From Phenylobacterium montanum (GTDB taxonomy: Bacteria; Pseudomonadota; Alphaproteobacteria; Caulobacterales; Caulobacteraceae), in the NCBI RefSeq assembly GCF_018135625.1, contig NZ_CP073078.1, forward strand, positions 868,001-932,000: a DNA stretch of 64,000 nucleotides, written 5' to 3'. Numbering within the stretch: the stretch's first letter is position 1; each line of letters starts with the position of its first letter. The notes under the pieces are model-generated. The model was given only the letters and a program-made list of their open reading frames with translations. It was not told the origin of the DNA and did not search any database. The position numbers and the translations under genes are program-made. Positions 25,742 through 35,213 of the stretch are shown in pieces.

Positions 25742-28209
25742 GCCGCTTCACCGGTCCACTGCGCCACCTTCTGCAACAGCTTGGCGGGCACGATCGGCTT
25801 TGCCAGGTGATCGTCCATTCCCGCCTCGAGGCAGGCTTCGATCTGAGGCTCAAGCACATTGGCGCTGAGGGCGACGATCGGCGCGCCGTGGCTGAGCGCA
25901 GCGGAGTTGCGGATCGCCCGGGTCGCCGCCAACCCGTCCATGCCGGGCATCTGCATGTCCATCAGGATCACGTCGAACCGCGTTTTTGCGGCCGCGTCGA
26001 TCGCCTCCGGCCCGCTGGCGGCTTCGTCCACCCGATGGCCGACCGCCTCCAATATGGCGCGCACCAGTTCGCGGTTCGTCGACATGTCGTCGACGATCAG
26101 GATGTTGGCGGGCCGATCCTCCGAGCCCGACGCACCAAAGACCGCCCCGGCCGGCGCTGGCTCCTGGGCCGGCGGCGCGGGAACCTCGAACCAAAAGGTC
26201 GAGCCAACGCCTTCGACGCTGTCGACCCCGATCCGGCCCGCCATCAGGTCCACCAGGTTCTTGCAGATCGCAAGGCCAAGACCGGTTCCACCGTGGAGCC
26301 GCGTATTCGAGCCGTCCAGCTGCGAAAAGCGCTGGAACAGCCGGCGTTGATCGGCCGCCGACACGCCCTCGCCGGTATCGCGCACCGCCACGCGCAACTG
26401 CTGCGAGGCCGGATCATAGGCGGCGCTGAGTTCGACCTCGCCCTTCTGGGTGAACTTGATGGCGTTGGTCAGCAGATTGAGGACCACCTGCCTCAGGCGG
26501 GCGCTGTCGGCATGGACGAAGTCGGGCGCCGCGCCGATCGAAAGGTTCAGGCTCAGGCCCTTCGCCGTCGCCTGTCGGCTGACCAGATCAACGGCCTCGC
26601 GCAGCAGCGCAGCGGGCGCGAAGGCGTGCGGCGCCAGCTGGATCTGGCCGGCCTCCATTTTTGAGAAGTCGAGGATGTCGTTGACGATGTCGAGCAGGGC
26701 TTCGCCCCCGCTGCGAATCCGGTCGACGAAGGTTCGCGAACGGCCGCTGAGTTCGGGTTCGGCTTCCAGAAGGCCGGTGAAGCCGATGACGGCGGTCAGC
26801 GGCGTCCTGATCTCGTGGCTCATATTGGCCAGGAACTGCGACTTGGCGACCGAGGCGGCTTCGGCCTCGATCGTGCGCCGGCGCAGCTCGTCCTCCATGC
26901 GCCGACGCTCGGTGATGTCGCGCAGGACCGAGACCACGCCAATCACCCGGCCGGCCTCGTCGGTGATCGGCGAAGGATTGCCTTCCAGCCAGACAAAGCT
27001 TCCGTCGGCCCGGCGCAGCCGCATGGCGACGCCCGAAGCCGGGATCTCGCCGCCCGCCAGTTGGCTCAAACGCGCGGCGGCCTCCCTGGCATTGTCCGGA
27101 TGGACGAGATGCTGCGTCGTGCGACCGACAAGGTCCTCGGGCCGGTAACCCAGCTGGGCGACGGAAGGCGAGACGTAGCGGACCACCCCGTCGAGGTCGA
27201 ACTGGGCGATGATGTCCACCGTTCGATCAGCCAGCACCCGATAGCGCGCCTCGCTGACCGCCAGGCGCTCCAGCGCGCTCTGGGTCTCGCCCTGCCTGTG
27301 CTCCAGTTCCTGCATCAGGCGGGCGCGATTGGTCAGGGCGGAGGCGATCGGCAGCACCAGGGCCGTCGTGGCGGCGAAATAGATCCGCAGCATCAGCACG
27401 CGCTGGGCGGGCTCGAACGCCTCGGCGCCGGCCGGCAGATGTCCCAAATGGGTCAGGATGATCGAAACCGCGGCCGTGCAGAGCAGCGCCAGGGCCGCCC
27501 CGGTCAGGTGCAGCTCGAAGGCGACCAGCACCAGCGAGGCTGGGATCAGGGAATAGACCTGATAGCGGCTTTGGCCGAACACGGCCGCGAGGCTGATCCC
27601 CAGAAGCACGAGGGAAAGGACGCCTCGCCTCGCCCGAAACCTGGCCCAGAGCTCTCTCAGCGCCTGTGGCGTCGCCACCAGAAGCGCCGGTGTGATCGTC
27701 AATAGGCCCAGGGCGTCCATCGCCCACCAGTCAAGCACGTCGCCCAACAGCGGATCGCCGCGCCACAGGGACAGGAGCAGGCCGGAAGCCAGCGCCGCCG
27801 ACAGCGGGGCGATGACGCCCGCCGCCAATGCGAAGCCGCGCAACTGGCGCGGCTGGGTTAGGTCGACCTCGCCGCCCGTCAGCCTCAGGGCCGCCCAGGC
27901 GCAGACCAGGTTTTCAAGGCTGTTGCACACCGGCAACACCACGACCGGCGCCAGGGCGTTCCCGGCGATCAGCTTGGCGGCGACATTGGCCAGCAGGCCG
28001 GCCAGCAGCAGCGAGGGCCACCAAGCCTTTTGCGAGCGAAGCAGCACCGCCACCACGATGGCGTTGGCGGGCCAGATTGCGGACAGATCGTTCAGCTGAC
28101 GCCGGAACAGCAGGCTGACGAAGGTGAGGCAGAAGACCAAACCGGCGACGATGACGACCCGCGTCCACAGGCCGCGATCATCTCCATTCGTTAATTGCCT
28201 GTCCGCCAT
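25738..28209 (-). CDS. Membrane hybrid histidine kinase with MASE1 sensor, PAS and receiver domains
   Basis: 823 residues from ATG at 28209; a TTG four codons earlier is possible. Domains in order: MASE1-type integral membrane sensor (about 10-295, several hydrophobic helices, [13 protein letters not shown]), PAS with PAC (about 310-430), HisKA with phospho-acceptor His465 ([13 protein letters not shown]), HATPase ([23 protein letters not shown]), and a receiver with Asp751 ([12 protein letters not shown]). No histidine phosphotransferase domain and no separate response regulator are adjacent, so the partner is elsewhere. The stimulus is unknown. The stop codon overlaps that of the convergent regulator gene. 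Confidence 0.92.
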   Translation of the reverse strand: MADRQLTNGDDRGLWTRVVIVAGLVFCLTFVSLLFRRQLNDLSAIWPANAIVVAVLLRSQKAWWPSLLLAGLLANVAAKLIAGNALAPVVVLPVCNSLENLVCAWAALRLTGGEVDLTQPRQLRGFALAAGVIAPLSAALASGLLLSLWRGDPLLGDVLDWWAMDALGLLTITPALLVATPQALRELWARFRARRGVLSLVLLGISLAAVFGQSRYQVYSLIPASLVLVAFELHLTGAALALLCTAAVSIILTHLGHLPAGAEAFEPAQRVLMLRIYFAATTALVLPIASALTNRARLMQELEHRQGETQSALERLAVSEARYRVLADRTVDIIAQFDLDGVVRYVSPSVAQLGYRPEDLVGRTTQHLVHPDNAREAAARLSQLAGGEIPASGVAMRLRRADGSFVWLEGNPSPITDEAGRVIGVVSVLRDITERRRMEDELRRRTIEAEAASVAKSQFLANMSHEIRTPLTAVIGFTGLLEAEPELSGRSRTFVDRIRSGGEALLDIVNDILDFSKMEAGQIQLAPHAFAPAALLREAVDLVSRQATAKGLSLNLSIGAAPDFVHADSARLRQVVLNLLTNAIKFTQKGEVELSAAYDPASQQLRVAVRDTGEGVSAADQRRLFQRFSQLDGSNTRLHGGTGLGLAICKNLVDLMAGRIGVDSVEGVGSTFWFEVPAPPAQEPAPAGAVFGASGSEDRPANILIVDDMSTNRELVRAILEAVGHRVDEAASGPEAIDAAAKTRFDVILMDMQMPGMDGLAATRAIRNSAALSHGAPIVALSANVLEPQIEACLEAGMDDHLAKPIVPAKLLQKVAQWTGEAA

Positions 28210-28324
28210 CCGATTCGCCAACCCCGCGGCCGCAATCGATCGACTTTACCAGCGTCAGCGCGGGATTTGCGCTTTGAGAACGGGTCGCAAGGCGAGGCGC
28301 GAATGGCCTCGCCCGCCCCTGTTC

Positions 28325-30712
28325 CTACTTCCCGAAGTGATAGGTCGCCGTCAGGCCCCAGGTCCGAGGCCTGGCGTAAACGCTGGGGATCTGGCCGGTA
28401 TAGGCCGCCACGTCGAATGTATAGACCCGGTAGATCTCCTGCCCGACATTGTTGACATAGACCGCCATGTCCCAACGCTTGTTCGGCGGGGTGTAGCCGG
28501 CGCGCAGGTTGACCACGGTATGCGGCGCCTCGTGCTCGACCGGGGCGCACAGCACCGAGAAGCAGAAGCGGCCCTTGTAGGTCGCGTCGACCTGGGCGAA
28601 AGCCGTGCCCCAGTCGGCGTAGTAGTCGTAACGCGCCAGGAGGCTGCCCGAGGTCTTGGGGTCCTGGGGCAGGTGATGGGTGACGATGGTCTGGTCCGGC
28701 AGCGGGACGTCCTTCACCTCGTTGTCCATGGCCGAGAAATTGGCCTGCAGGGTCAGGCCGCGGATCGGGTGGGTGGTCAGCTCCGCCTCGAAACCCTCTT
28801 CCTGCGCAGGCAGGTTGATCACCGTCTCCACCAGGCCGTATTCGGCGAAGGCCTGATAGTGATGATAGTCATAGTAGAACCCGGTCAGGTTCAGCGAGGT
28901 CGACAGCGGCAGCGACGCCTTCAGGCCGATCTCGTAGGCGTCCAGCACCTCGGGCCGATAGGGGATGCCATTGAGGAACGACACTTCGAACCCGGCCGTC
29001 GGGGTTGCGGTCGACAGGGTGAAGCCGCCGCTCTTGGTGCCGCGGTTGAAGCTCACATAGGTCAGAAGGTTGCGGGAGGGCTTGTAGTCCAGTTCGGCCC
29101 GCAGCGAATAGTCCGAGAACTGCTTGTCGGCGTCGGCGGGCGTAACCGTGATGCCGCTGGTCACCGGGGCCCCGGCGGCGGCGTTGAAGGCGTAGACGCG
29201 CCCTGTGTTGAAGATCACCGTCTCGCCGGTGTTGTCGGTGGCGAAATAGTTGACCTTGCGCTCGTCGTGCCAGTAGCGGGCGCCGAAGATGGCCTTGAAG
29301 TTGTCGGGCAGCTCCCACTCGTCCTGGGCGAAGAAGGCGTAGGAGGTGGTCTTCTGCTTGAAGCGCACCACCGGGATCAGGTTGAACACGGCGGGGAACG
29401 AGTAAGAAGCTGTATAGTGGCCGTCGATCCCCATGCCATAGGCGCCCATGACCAGCTCATGCTCGCCGAAGTGGCCGGACAGGCGGAACTCTTCCGAATA
29501 CTGGGTGACGTGGGCGCCCTGGCGGAAATTGACCTGGTCGATCGGCGAGGCGCTGGCGTCCTCCATGTACGACTTGTAGATGTTCTGCAGGTCGCTGATC
29601 GAGGTCAGGCGGAACGGCCCCAGCGGCGCCTCGATCTTGATCTGATTATCCACCAGCGTGCGGTCGGTATAGGAGTCCTGGTTGGTGGCGACCTTCCACG
29701 GGTCGCCGCCGCGTTGGGGGTCGATGGCGTCGTTGCGGTATCCGGTCAGGTCGGTGCCGGTCGGGTAGTTCGGCCCCGGAAACGCCGGATTGTAGCCCAG
29801 CAGCAGCAGCGGGTTGACCATGTTGGCCGGCAGGTAGGTGCCCTGGCCGTGGGCGTTCGGATAGGCCGCCTCCCACGAATACATGCCCGCCGAGTTCTCA
29901 TGCGGATTGCGGGCGTACTTGCTGATGAACTGGACGTTGGTGTCGGCGGTCGGCTGCCATTCGACGATGCCGCGCAAGGCCCAGTGGTTCGTGCCGCCGC
30001 GGTCGCGCACGCCGGGGGTCAGGTCCTGGATGTAGCCGTCGGAATAGGCGCTCATCGCCGACAGACGAACCTGCACGTTGTCGCGCACCGGGCCGGACAC
30101 GGCGCCTTCGAAGTCCCGCTCGTTGAAGCTGCCGGTGGTTCCGGTCAGGTAGGCTTCGAAATCCTTGGTCGGCTTGTTGGAGATGAACTGGATCGCCCCG
30201 CCGGTGGCGTTGCGGCCGAACAGGGTGCCCTGGGGCCCGCGCAGCACTTCGACCCGTTGCAGGTCGAACAGGGGGAAGCCCGAGGACACGAACGAGCTGG
30301 CATAAGCGTCGTCCTGGTACACCGCGACCGGCGGTTCCTGCTCGTCGCCGAAGTCGTTCTGCGAGACACCCCGGATGTTGAAGACGACGGCCGACGGCGT
30401 GTACTCGTTCATCGACAGGCTGGGGGCGGCCTTGGTCAGGTCGGTGGAATCCTTGATGCCCAGGCTGGCGATCTGCTTGCTGGAGAAGGCGGTGACCGCG
30501 ATGCCGACGTCCTGCAGCTTCTGTTCGCGCCGCTGGGCGGTGACGACGATGGCGTCGATGGTCTCGGGCTGAGCCGCCGCAGCGGGGGCAGCAGTAGCGG
30601 GCGCCGCGGTCTGGGCGAAGGCCGGCCCGGCCAGGGCGGCCGCTGCGGCGCCGGCCAGCAGGCCGCTGCGCAAGGCCGAGGCCCTCGCCGAACTCTTGGA
30701 AAACGCCATCAT
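28325..30712 (-). CDS. TonB-dependent outer-membrane receptor
   Basis: 795 residues from ATG at 30712 (GGGGG five to eight bases upstream; a second ATG follows directly). Signal peptide ends near GPAFAQ (about 33). After an Ala/Pro linker a TonB-box-like segment (DAIVVTAQRR) precedes the plug (VEVLRGPQGTLFGRNATGGAI) and a 22-strand-type barrel ending in the aromatic C-terminus TYHFGK. The family in sphingomonads and caulobacters imports diverse small molecules with TonB-ExbBD energy. It lies downstream of betA and the BetI-BetB gene on the same strand, 375 bp away. Uptake of choline or choline esters is only suggested by position. Confidence 0.9.
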   Translation of the reverse strand: MMAFSKSSARASALRSGLLAGAAAAALAGPAFAQTAAPATAAPAAAAQPETIDAIVVTAQRREQKLQDVGIAVTAFSSKQIASLGIKDSTDLTKAAPSLSMNEYTPSAVVFNIRGVSQNDFGDEQEPPVAVYQDDAYASSFVSSGFPLFDLQRVEVLRGPQGTLFGRNATGGAIQFISNKPTKDFEAYLTGTTGSFNERDFEGAVSGPVRDNVQVRLSAMSAYSDGYIQDLTPGVRDRGGTNHWALRGIVEWQPTADTNVQFISKYARNPHENSAGMYSWEAAYPNAHGQGTYLPANMVNPLLLLGYNPAFPGPNYPTGTDLTGYRNDAIDPQRGGDPWKVATNQDSYTDRTLVDNQIKIEAPLGPFRLTSISDLQNIYKSYMEDASASPIDQVNFRQGAHVTQYSEEFRLSGHFGEHELVMGAYGMGIDGHYTASYSFPAVFNLIPVVRFKQKTTSYAFFAQDEWELPDNFKAIFGARYWHDERKVNYFATDNTGETVIFNTGRVYAFNAAAGAPVTSGITVTPADADKQFSDYSLRAELDYKPSRNLLTYVSFNRGTKSGGFTLSTATPTAGFEVSFLNGIPYRPEVLDAYEIGLKASLPLSTSLNLTGFYYDYHHYQAFAEYGLVETVINLPAQEEGFEAELTTHPIRGLTLQANFSAMDNEVKDVPLPDQTIVTHHLPQDPKTSGSLLARYDYYADWGTAFAQVDATYKGRFCFSVLCAPVEHEAPHTVVNLRAGYTPPNKRWDMAVYVNNVGQEIYRVYTFDVAAYTGQIPSVYARPRTWGLTATYHFGK

Positions 30713-31087
30713 GATATCCCCCTGATTGGACCGCAGCTCGATTGGCGCATCGCCGGAGGCCGCCCGAAAGCTTGAGCCCCCTCCACCAGGGTCTGACCGC
30801 CCCTTGGGAAATCCGCTGAAGTCTATGAACGGATGAAACAACGCTATTGAATGAATCCGTCACCCATAACGGCGTTCACGTCACCAGTTTCACACAAAAA
30901 CACTTGATGCGTCAAAGCATTGGCAAACCTTTGTTAGGCCTGAGTTCGATTTTGCGCAAGTCATCGCGATCGCTTCGGCGCGCACGCCGTAACGATCATC
31001 ACCCGATGCCCCAGCGGGCCGATCCGCAGCGCCGCCAAAGCTCGTCGAAGTCGCGGCATGGCCCGTCAGCCGGCCCGCCGCACCTTC
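30713..31087. other. Intergenic region between betA and the TonB receptor gene
   Basis: No gene seen. On the minus strand TTGACG (around 30917-30912) followed by A+T-rich sequence could be the receptor promoter, but a convincing -10 is lacking. A TTGAATG half-site at 30847-30853 resembles half of the BetI-type palindromes but lacks its partner. No terminator was found after betA. Confidence 0.3.
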
Positions 31088-32749
31088 CTATCGTTGCGCG
31101 GTCTCCCAGTTCGGAGCCACGTAATAGTCGGCGTTGGACCGCGCGAGCGGCGGCTTGCCGAGAATATGGTCAGACGCCTTCTCCGCCAGCATGATGGTCG
31201 GGGCGTTGAGGTTGCCGGTGGTGATCGACGGCATGATCGAGGCGTCCACGACGCGCAGGGATTCGACGCCGATCACCCTGGCCTCGGGATCGACCACCGC
31301 CATGGGATCGTCGGCCCGCCCCATCTTGCAGCTGCAGGACGGGTGATAGGCGGTTTCGATCTTCTCGCGGATGAAGGCGTCGATCGCCTCGTCGCTGGTG
31401 GCGCCCGCCCCCGGCTGCAGTTCCTCGCCGCGGTAGGGATCGAACGGCGCCTGGGCGAAGATCTCGCGGGTCAGGCGCACGCAGGCCCGCATCTCGGTCC
31501 AGTCGTCCGGGTGGCTCATATAGTTGAAGCGGATCTCGGGCTTGGCGGTCGGGTCGGGCGAGGTCAGCCGCACCCAGCCGCGGCTCTTCGACCGCATCGG
31601 CCCGACATGGGCCTGAAAGCCGTGCTGCTTGGCCAGGGACTGGCCGTCATAGGTCACCGCCAAGGGCAGGAAGTGGTACTGGATGTCTGGATAGCGGATC
31701 CCGGCGCGGCTTCGGATAAAGCCGCAGCTCTCGAAATGGTTGGTGGCCCCCAGGCCATTCTTGAACAGGATCCAGCGCGCCCCGATCAGCGCCTTGGCCA
31801 GGGGATTCATCGCCGAATAGAGCGTGATCGGCAGCTTGCTGGCGACCTGGAAATAGAATTCCAGATGGTCCTGCAGGTTTTCGCCAACCCCGGCGCGGTC
31901 GGCCACCACCGGCAACCCGAACCGCTTCAGTTCCTCCGCCGGACCGACGCCCGACAGCTTGAGCAGTTGCGGCGAGTTGATCGCCCCGCCAGCCAGCACC
32001 ACCTCACGCCGGGCGCGGACCGTCGTCTCGCGCCCGCCCTGACGGACCCTGACGCCAACGGCGCGGCGGCCCTCGAACACCACCTGGGTGACCAGGGCAT
32101 GGGTGCGCACCTCCAGATTCGGGCGGCGACCGCGGATAGGCTTCAGATAGGCGTTGGCCGCGCTCCAGCGCCGCCCCTCGCCCACCGTCATGTCCATGCG
32201 GCCGAAGCCTTCCTGCTGGCGGCCGTTGATGTCCTCGGTCAGGGGATAGCCGGCCGCCTCGGCCGACTTCAGCCAGGCTTCATGCAGGGGATTGCGCAGA
32301 GTCCCGTAGGAAGTTTTCAGCGGCCCGCCCGAGCCGCGATAGGCGTCGCCGCCCTCCGCCCGGTCCTCGGCGCGTTTGAAATAGGGCAGCACGTCGCCAT
32401 AGCCCCAGCCGCGCGCGCCTTCGTCCTGCCAGCGCTCGAAGTCCAGCGGATTGCCGCGCACATAGACCAGGCCGTTGATCGAGGACGATCCGCCCAAAAC
32501 CTTGCCGCGCGGGGTGTGGATGCGCCGCCCGCCCAGGGCCGGCTCCGGTTCCGCCTCATAGGCCCAGATGTAGCGGGGATTGTTCATCGGGATCGACAGG
32601 GCCGTCGGCATCTGGATGAAGATCGAGCTGTCGTTCCCGCCGAATTCCAGCAGCAGCACACTGGACTTGCCGTCCTCGCTCAGCCGGTTGGCCAGGACGC
32701 AGCCGGCCGAGCCGGCGCCCACGATGATATAGTCGAAGCTGTCAGCCAC
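31088..32749 (-). CDS. betA: Choline dehydrogenase (GMC oxidoreductase)
   Basis: 553 residues from GTG at 32749, the usual BetA length. FAD-binding motif [20 protein letters not shown] at the N-terminus, GMC signatures [14 protein letters not shown] and [16 protein letters not shown], and a C-terminal active-site region with [12 protein letters not shown] and [17 protein letters not shown], where the His and Asn act in hydride transfer. It oxidises choline to betaine aldehyde. It follows the BetI-BetB gene by 18 bp on the same strand, forming a condensed betIBA operon. A related alcohol as substrate is possible but the operon argues for choline. Confidence 0.9.
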   Translation of the reverse strand: MADSFDYIIVGAGSAGCVLANRLSEDGKSSVLLLEFGGNDSSIFIQMPTALSIPMNNPRYIWAYEAEPEPALGGRRIHTPRGKVLGGSSSINGLVYVRGNPLDFERWQDEGARGWGYGDVLPYFKRAEDRAEGGDAYRGSGGPLKTSYGTLRNPLHEAWLKSAEAAGYPLTEDINGRQQEGFGRMDMTVGEGRRWSAANAYLKPIRGRRPNLEVRTHALVTQVVFEGRRAVGVRVRQGGRETTVRARREVVLAGGAINSPQLLKLSGVGPAEELKRFGLPVVADRAGVGENLQDHLEFYFQVASKLPITLYSAMNPLAKALIGARWILFKNGLGATNHFESCGFIRSRAGIRYPDIQYHFLPLAVTYDGQSLAKQHGFQAHVGPMRSKSRGWVRLTSPDPTAKPEIRFNYMSHPDDWTEMRACVRLTREIFAQAPFDPYRGEELQPGAGATSDEAIDAFIREKIETAYHPSCSCKMGRADDPMAVVDPEARVIGVESLRVVDASIMPSITTGNLNAPTIMLAEKASDHILGKPPLARSNADYYVAPNWETAQR

Positions 32750-32767
32750 CCGCCGGTCCGCCTGCGG

Positions 32768-34870
32768 TCAGTAGGGAGAGTCGATATCGCCCAGGGCGAC
32801 ATAGACGCTCTTCAATTGCGAATAGTGCTCGATCGCGGCCTTGCTGTTCTCGCGGCCCAGGCCCGACTGCTTGACGCCGCCGAACGGCAGCTCGATCGGG
32901 GTGATGTTGTAGTGGTTGATCCAGCAGGTTCCGGCCTGCAGGCGCGCCACGACGCGATGCGCCCGGGTCAGGTCGTTGGTGAACACCCCGGCGGCCAGGC
33001 CGAACTCGGTGGCGTTGGCGCGGGCGACCACCTCGTCCTCATCGTCGAAGCCCAGCACGGTCATCACCGGGCCGAAGATCTCTTCCCGCACGATGGCCAT
33101 GTCGTCGTGGCAGCCGTCGAACACGGTCGGCTCGACGAAGCAGCCCTTGGCCAGGGCGCCTGTCGTCACCCGATGGCCGCCGACCAGGACCTTGGCCCCC
33201 TCGGCGCGGCCGCGCTCGATATAGCCCAGCACCTTGTTCATGTGGGCTTCCGAGATCAGCGCCCCGACCTGGGTCTTCGGATCCAGCGGGTCGCCCACCG
33301 CCATCTTGGAGACCCGACCGACCAGCTTCTCCAGGAACGCCGCCTTGACCGAATTGTGCACGAACACCCGCGTGCCGTTCGAGCAGACCTCGCCGGCCGA
33401 ATAGAAATTGGCCAGGAGCGCGCCGGAGACGGCGTTGTCCAGCTTGGCGTCCTCGAACACGATCAGCGGCGACTTGCCGCCCAATTCCAGCGTCACGGCC
33501 TTGAGGGTGGCGGCGGCGTCGGCCATCACCTTCTTGCCCGTGCCGACCTCCCCGGTCAGCGAGATCTTGCGGATCTTGGGGTGGCGGCTCAGCAGCTGAC
33601 CGGTGGCTGCAAAGCCCTGCACCACGTTGAACACCCCGTCGGGCAGGCCGGCCTCGGTGAAGATCTCGGCCAGGCGCAGGGCGGTCAGCGGGGTCAGCTC
33701 GGCCGGCTTGAAGATCATGGCGTTGCCGCAGGCCAGCGCCGGCGCCGACTTCCAGCAGGCGATCTGCAGCGGGTAGTTCCAGGCGCCGATCCCGGCCACC
33801 ACCCCCAGGGGCTCGCGGCGGGTATAGCCGAAGGCCTCCGGCCCCAGGTCGACCTGCTCGCCGGTCAGGGTGGCGGCGAGGCCGCCGTAATATTCCAGGC
33901 AGTCGGCGCCCGAGAGCACATCGACGGCGATGGTCTCCTGGATCGGCTTGCCGGTGTCGCGGCATTCCAGCTCGGCCAGTTCGTCATTGGCGGCGCGCAA
34001 GAGATCAGCCGTGCGTTTCAGCACCCTGCCCCGCTCCGCCCCGGTCATCGCCGCCCAGCGAGCCTGGCCGCGCTCGGCCGCCGCCACCGCCGCCTCCACC
34101 GTCTCCGGCCCGGCGATCTCGACCTCGGCGATGGTCTCGCCCGTGGCGGGGTTGATGGTCTTGAAAGTCTCGCCCGAGCCGGCGACGAAGCAGCCGCCGA
34201 CATAGCTGCGGCGCAGCTCGCCCGCGGGCCTGGCCTTGGGCGCGACCCTCGTCTGCGCAAGGCGGCTGTCGACGAAGGCGGTCAGAAGCGCGCGCGCGGC
34301 CTCGCTGTCGGCCTCCTGCCAAGTGGACAGGGCCGCCCGGAGCCAGACCCCGTCGATCATGGCCGCGATCATGGCCGCAAGACGGTTCGCCTCCGCCGGC
34401 GCCACCAGCATCTTCAGCGCATGGCGCAGGTTGGACAGCATCCGCCGCTGATAGACCGCCTGCACGCGCCGCAGCCGCTCGGTGTGCAGCACCTGACCCC
34501 AGAAGGCCAGCCAGGCGGCGCCGGTGCGCTGGTCGAACTCCTTGGCGTCCAGATTGGCGTCGATCACGGCCTGGATCCGCTCTCGCGGGCCATTGGCCTG
34601 ATGCAGCCGCGTCACGACCTTGACCCCGATGCTGGAGGTCAGGGCGCGGAAAGCCGCGTCCAAAAGGCCGTCCTTGTCGCCGAAATAGTGCGCCACGAGG
34701 CCCGGCGAGACATTGGCCCGCCCCGCGATCTGCGACAGGGTGGATCCGACATAGCCGAGCTCGGCCAGGCTATCGATGGTCATCTCGATCAGCTGCTGGC
34801 GCCGGCCTTCCTCGGCTTCGCTCTTGGGCGGGGCGCCGCCGACCGGGTTGGAGGAGGGATGAGAGGCCAT
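32768..34870 (-). CDS. BetI-BetB fusion: TetR-type choline repressor joined to betaine aldehyde dehydrogenase
   Basis: 700 residues from ATG at 34870 (a TTG three codons earlier is an alternative). Residues about 20-205 are a complete BetI-like repressor: helix-turn-helix [20 protein letters not shown] and the choline-binding-type C-domain with [11 protein letters not shown] and [11 protein letters not shown]. After about 15 linker residues, 220-700 are a full BetB: NAD-binding [13 protein letters not shown], general base Glu462 (TLELGGKSP), catalytic Cys496 ([10 protein letters not shown]) and [15 protein letters not shown]. No stop, ATG, GTG or TTG occurs in frame at the junction (about 34200-34270). 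Normally these are two genes. Expected roles: repress the choline operon and oxidise betaine aldehyde to glycine betaine. Confidence 0.88.
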   Translation of the reverse strand: MASHPSSNPVGGAPPKSEAEEGRRQQLIEMTIDSLAELGYVGSTLSQIAGRANVSPGLVAHYFGDKDGLLDAAFRALTSSIGVKVVTRLHQANGPRERIQAVIDANLDAKEFDQRTGAAWLAFWGQVLHTERLRRVQAVYQRRMLSNLRHALKMLVAPAEANRLAAMIAAMIDGVWLRAALSTWQEADSEAARALLTAFVDSRLAQTRVAPKARPAGELRRSYVGGCFVAGSGETFKTINPATGETIAEVEIAGPETVEAAVAAAERGQARWAAMTGAERGRVLKRTADLLRAANDELAELECRDTGKPIQETIAVDVLSGADCLEYYGGLAATLTGEQVDLGPEAFGYTRREPLGVVAGIGAWNYPLQIACWKSAPALACGNAMIFKPAELTPLTALRLAEIFTEAGLPDGVFNVVQGFAATGQLLSRHPKIRKISLTGEVGTGKKVMADAAATLKAVTLELGGKSPLIVFEDAKLDNAVSGALLANFYSAGEVCSNGTRVFVHNSVKAAFLEKLVGRVSKMAVGDPLDPKTQVGALISEAHMNKVLGYIERGRAEGAKVLVGGHRVTTGALAKGCFVEPTVFDGCHDDMAIVREEIFGPVMTVLGFDDEDEVVARANATEFGLAAGVFTNDLTRAHRVVARLQAGTCWINHYNITPIELPFGGVKQSGLGRENSKAAIEHYSQLKSVYVALGDIDSPY

Positions 34871-34880
34871 GGACACCAAA

Positions 34881-34896
34881 TTGAATCTTCGTTCAA
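34881..34896. promoter_or_regulatory. BetI-type operator next to the fusion gene
   Basis: Palindrome TTGAATC-TT-CGTTCAA (plus strand), ten bases upstream of the ATG at 34870 and just after the -10 element of the predicted promoter, where a bound repressor would block the transcript start. Its TTGAA...TTCAA arms resemble the operators I recall for BetI. Confidence 0.6.
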
Positions 34897-34902
34897 CGCC
34901 AG

Positions 34903-34931
34903 TCTAAGCCCGTCGAACTCGAAAAGGTCAA
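34903..34931 (-). promoter_or_regulatory. Predicted promoter of the betI-betB fusion / betA operon
   Basis: Minus strand TTGACC (34931-34926), 17 bp, CTTAGA (34908-34903). The expected transcript start near 34896 coincides with the edge of the palindrome at 34881-34896, a classic autorepression layout. Confidence 0.5.
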
Positions 34932-35000
34932 TCCCCTTCGCAACTCTGAGGACGTCGCGGCTGACAGCGACGAGCGCCCGCGCTCGCCCACGAACCGAAA

Positions 35001-35016
35001 CTAAATGTCCGTTCAG
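35001..35016. promoter_or_regulatory. Second BetI-type palindrome upstream of the fusion gene
   Basis: CTAAATG-TC-CGTTCAG, five of seven arm positions paired, same 7-2-7 spacing as the operator 105 bp away. It could serve looping with the first site or, less likely, the divergent glucosidase gene. Confidence 0.4.
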
Positions 35017-35057
35017 CTCAAGCCGCGGGTGCGAAGGGCTCGCCTCCGTGCATTTAC

Positions 35058-35072
35058 GTTGACAGCGTTAAC
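35058..35072. promoter_or_regulatory. Possible promoter/operator of the GH3 gene
   Basis: GTTGACAGCGTTAAC combines a consensus -35 (TTGACA) with an imperfect palindrome. The TGACAGCG half recalls operators of LacI-family sugar regulators in related bacteria. No clear -10 follows at 16-18 bp. The remaining sequence to 35213 shows nothing else apart from the GGAGGAG ribosome site. Confidence 0.3.
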
Positions 35073-35213
35073 TCACCCATTGCAACTTTCGCCCCGCCGG
35101 ACACCGTACCGGGCCGGCGACAGGTCCAAACAAGAAAGCGGGCATGCGTCGGCTTGGACCGCGCCTGGCCATCACAATAAGGTCCCGCCGCGGTCGGTCC
35201 TTGGGAGGAGACG

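Noticed and set aside
30841-30870. A BetI-type operator upstream of the TonB receptor gene
   Set aside because: Only one TTGAATG half-site is present; the second arm (TCCGTCA) does not pair.
34150-34300. That the BetI-BetB fusion is two genes with an internal start
   Set aside because: No ATG, GTG or TTG in frame and no ribosome site were found between the domains; an ATG in another frame leads only to an Arg-rich shadow frame.
31058-35062. A 1334-codon open frame on the plus strand opposite betA and the fusion gene
   Set aside because: It is the antisense of two genes with clear active-site motifs; its translation is low-complexity Gly/Ala/Arg/His sequence typical of GC-rich antisense frames.
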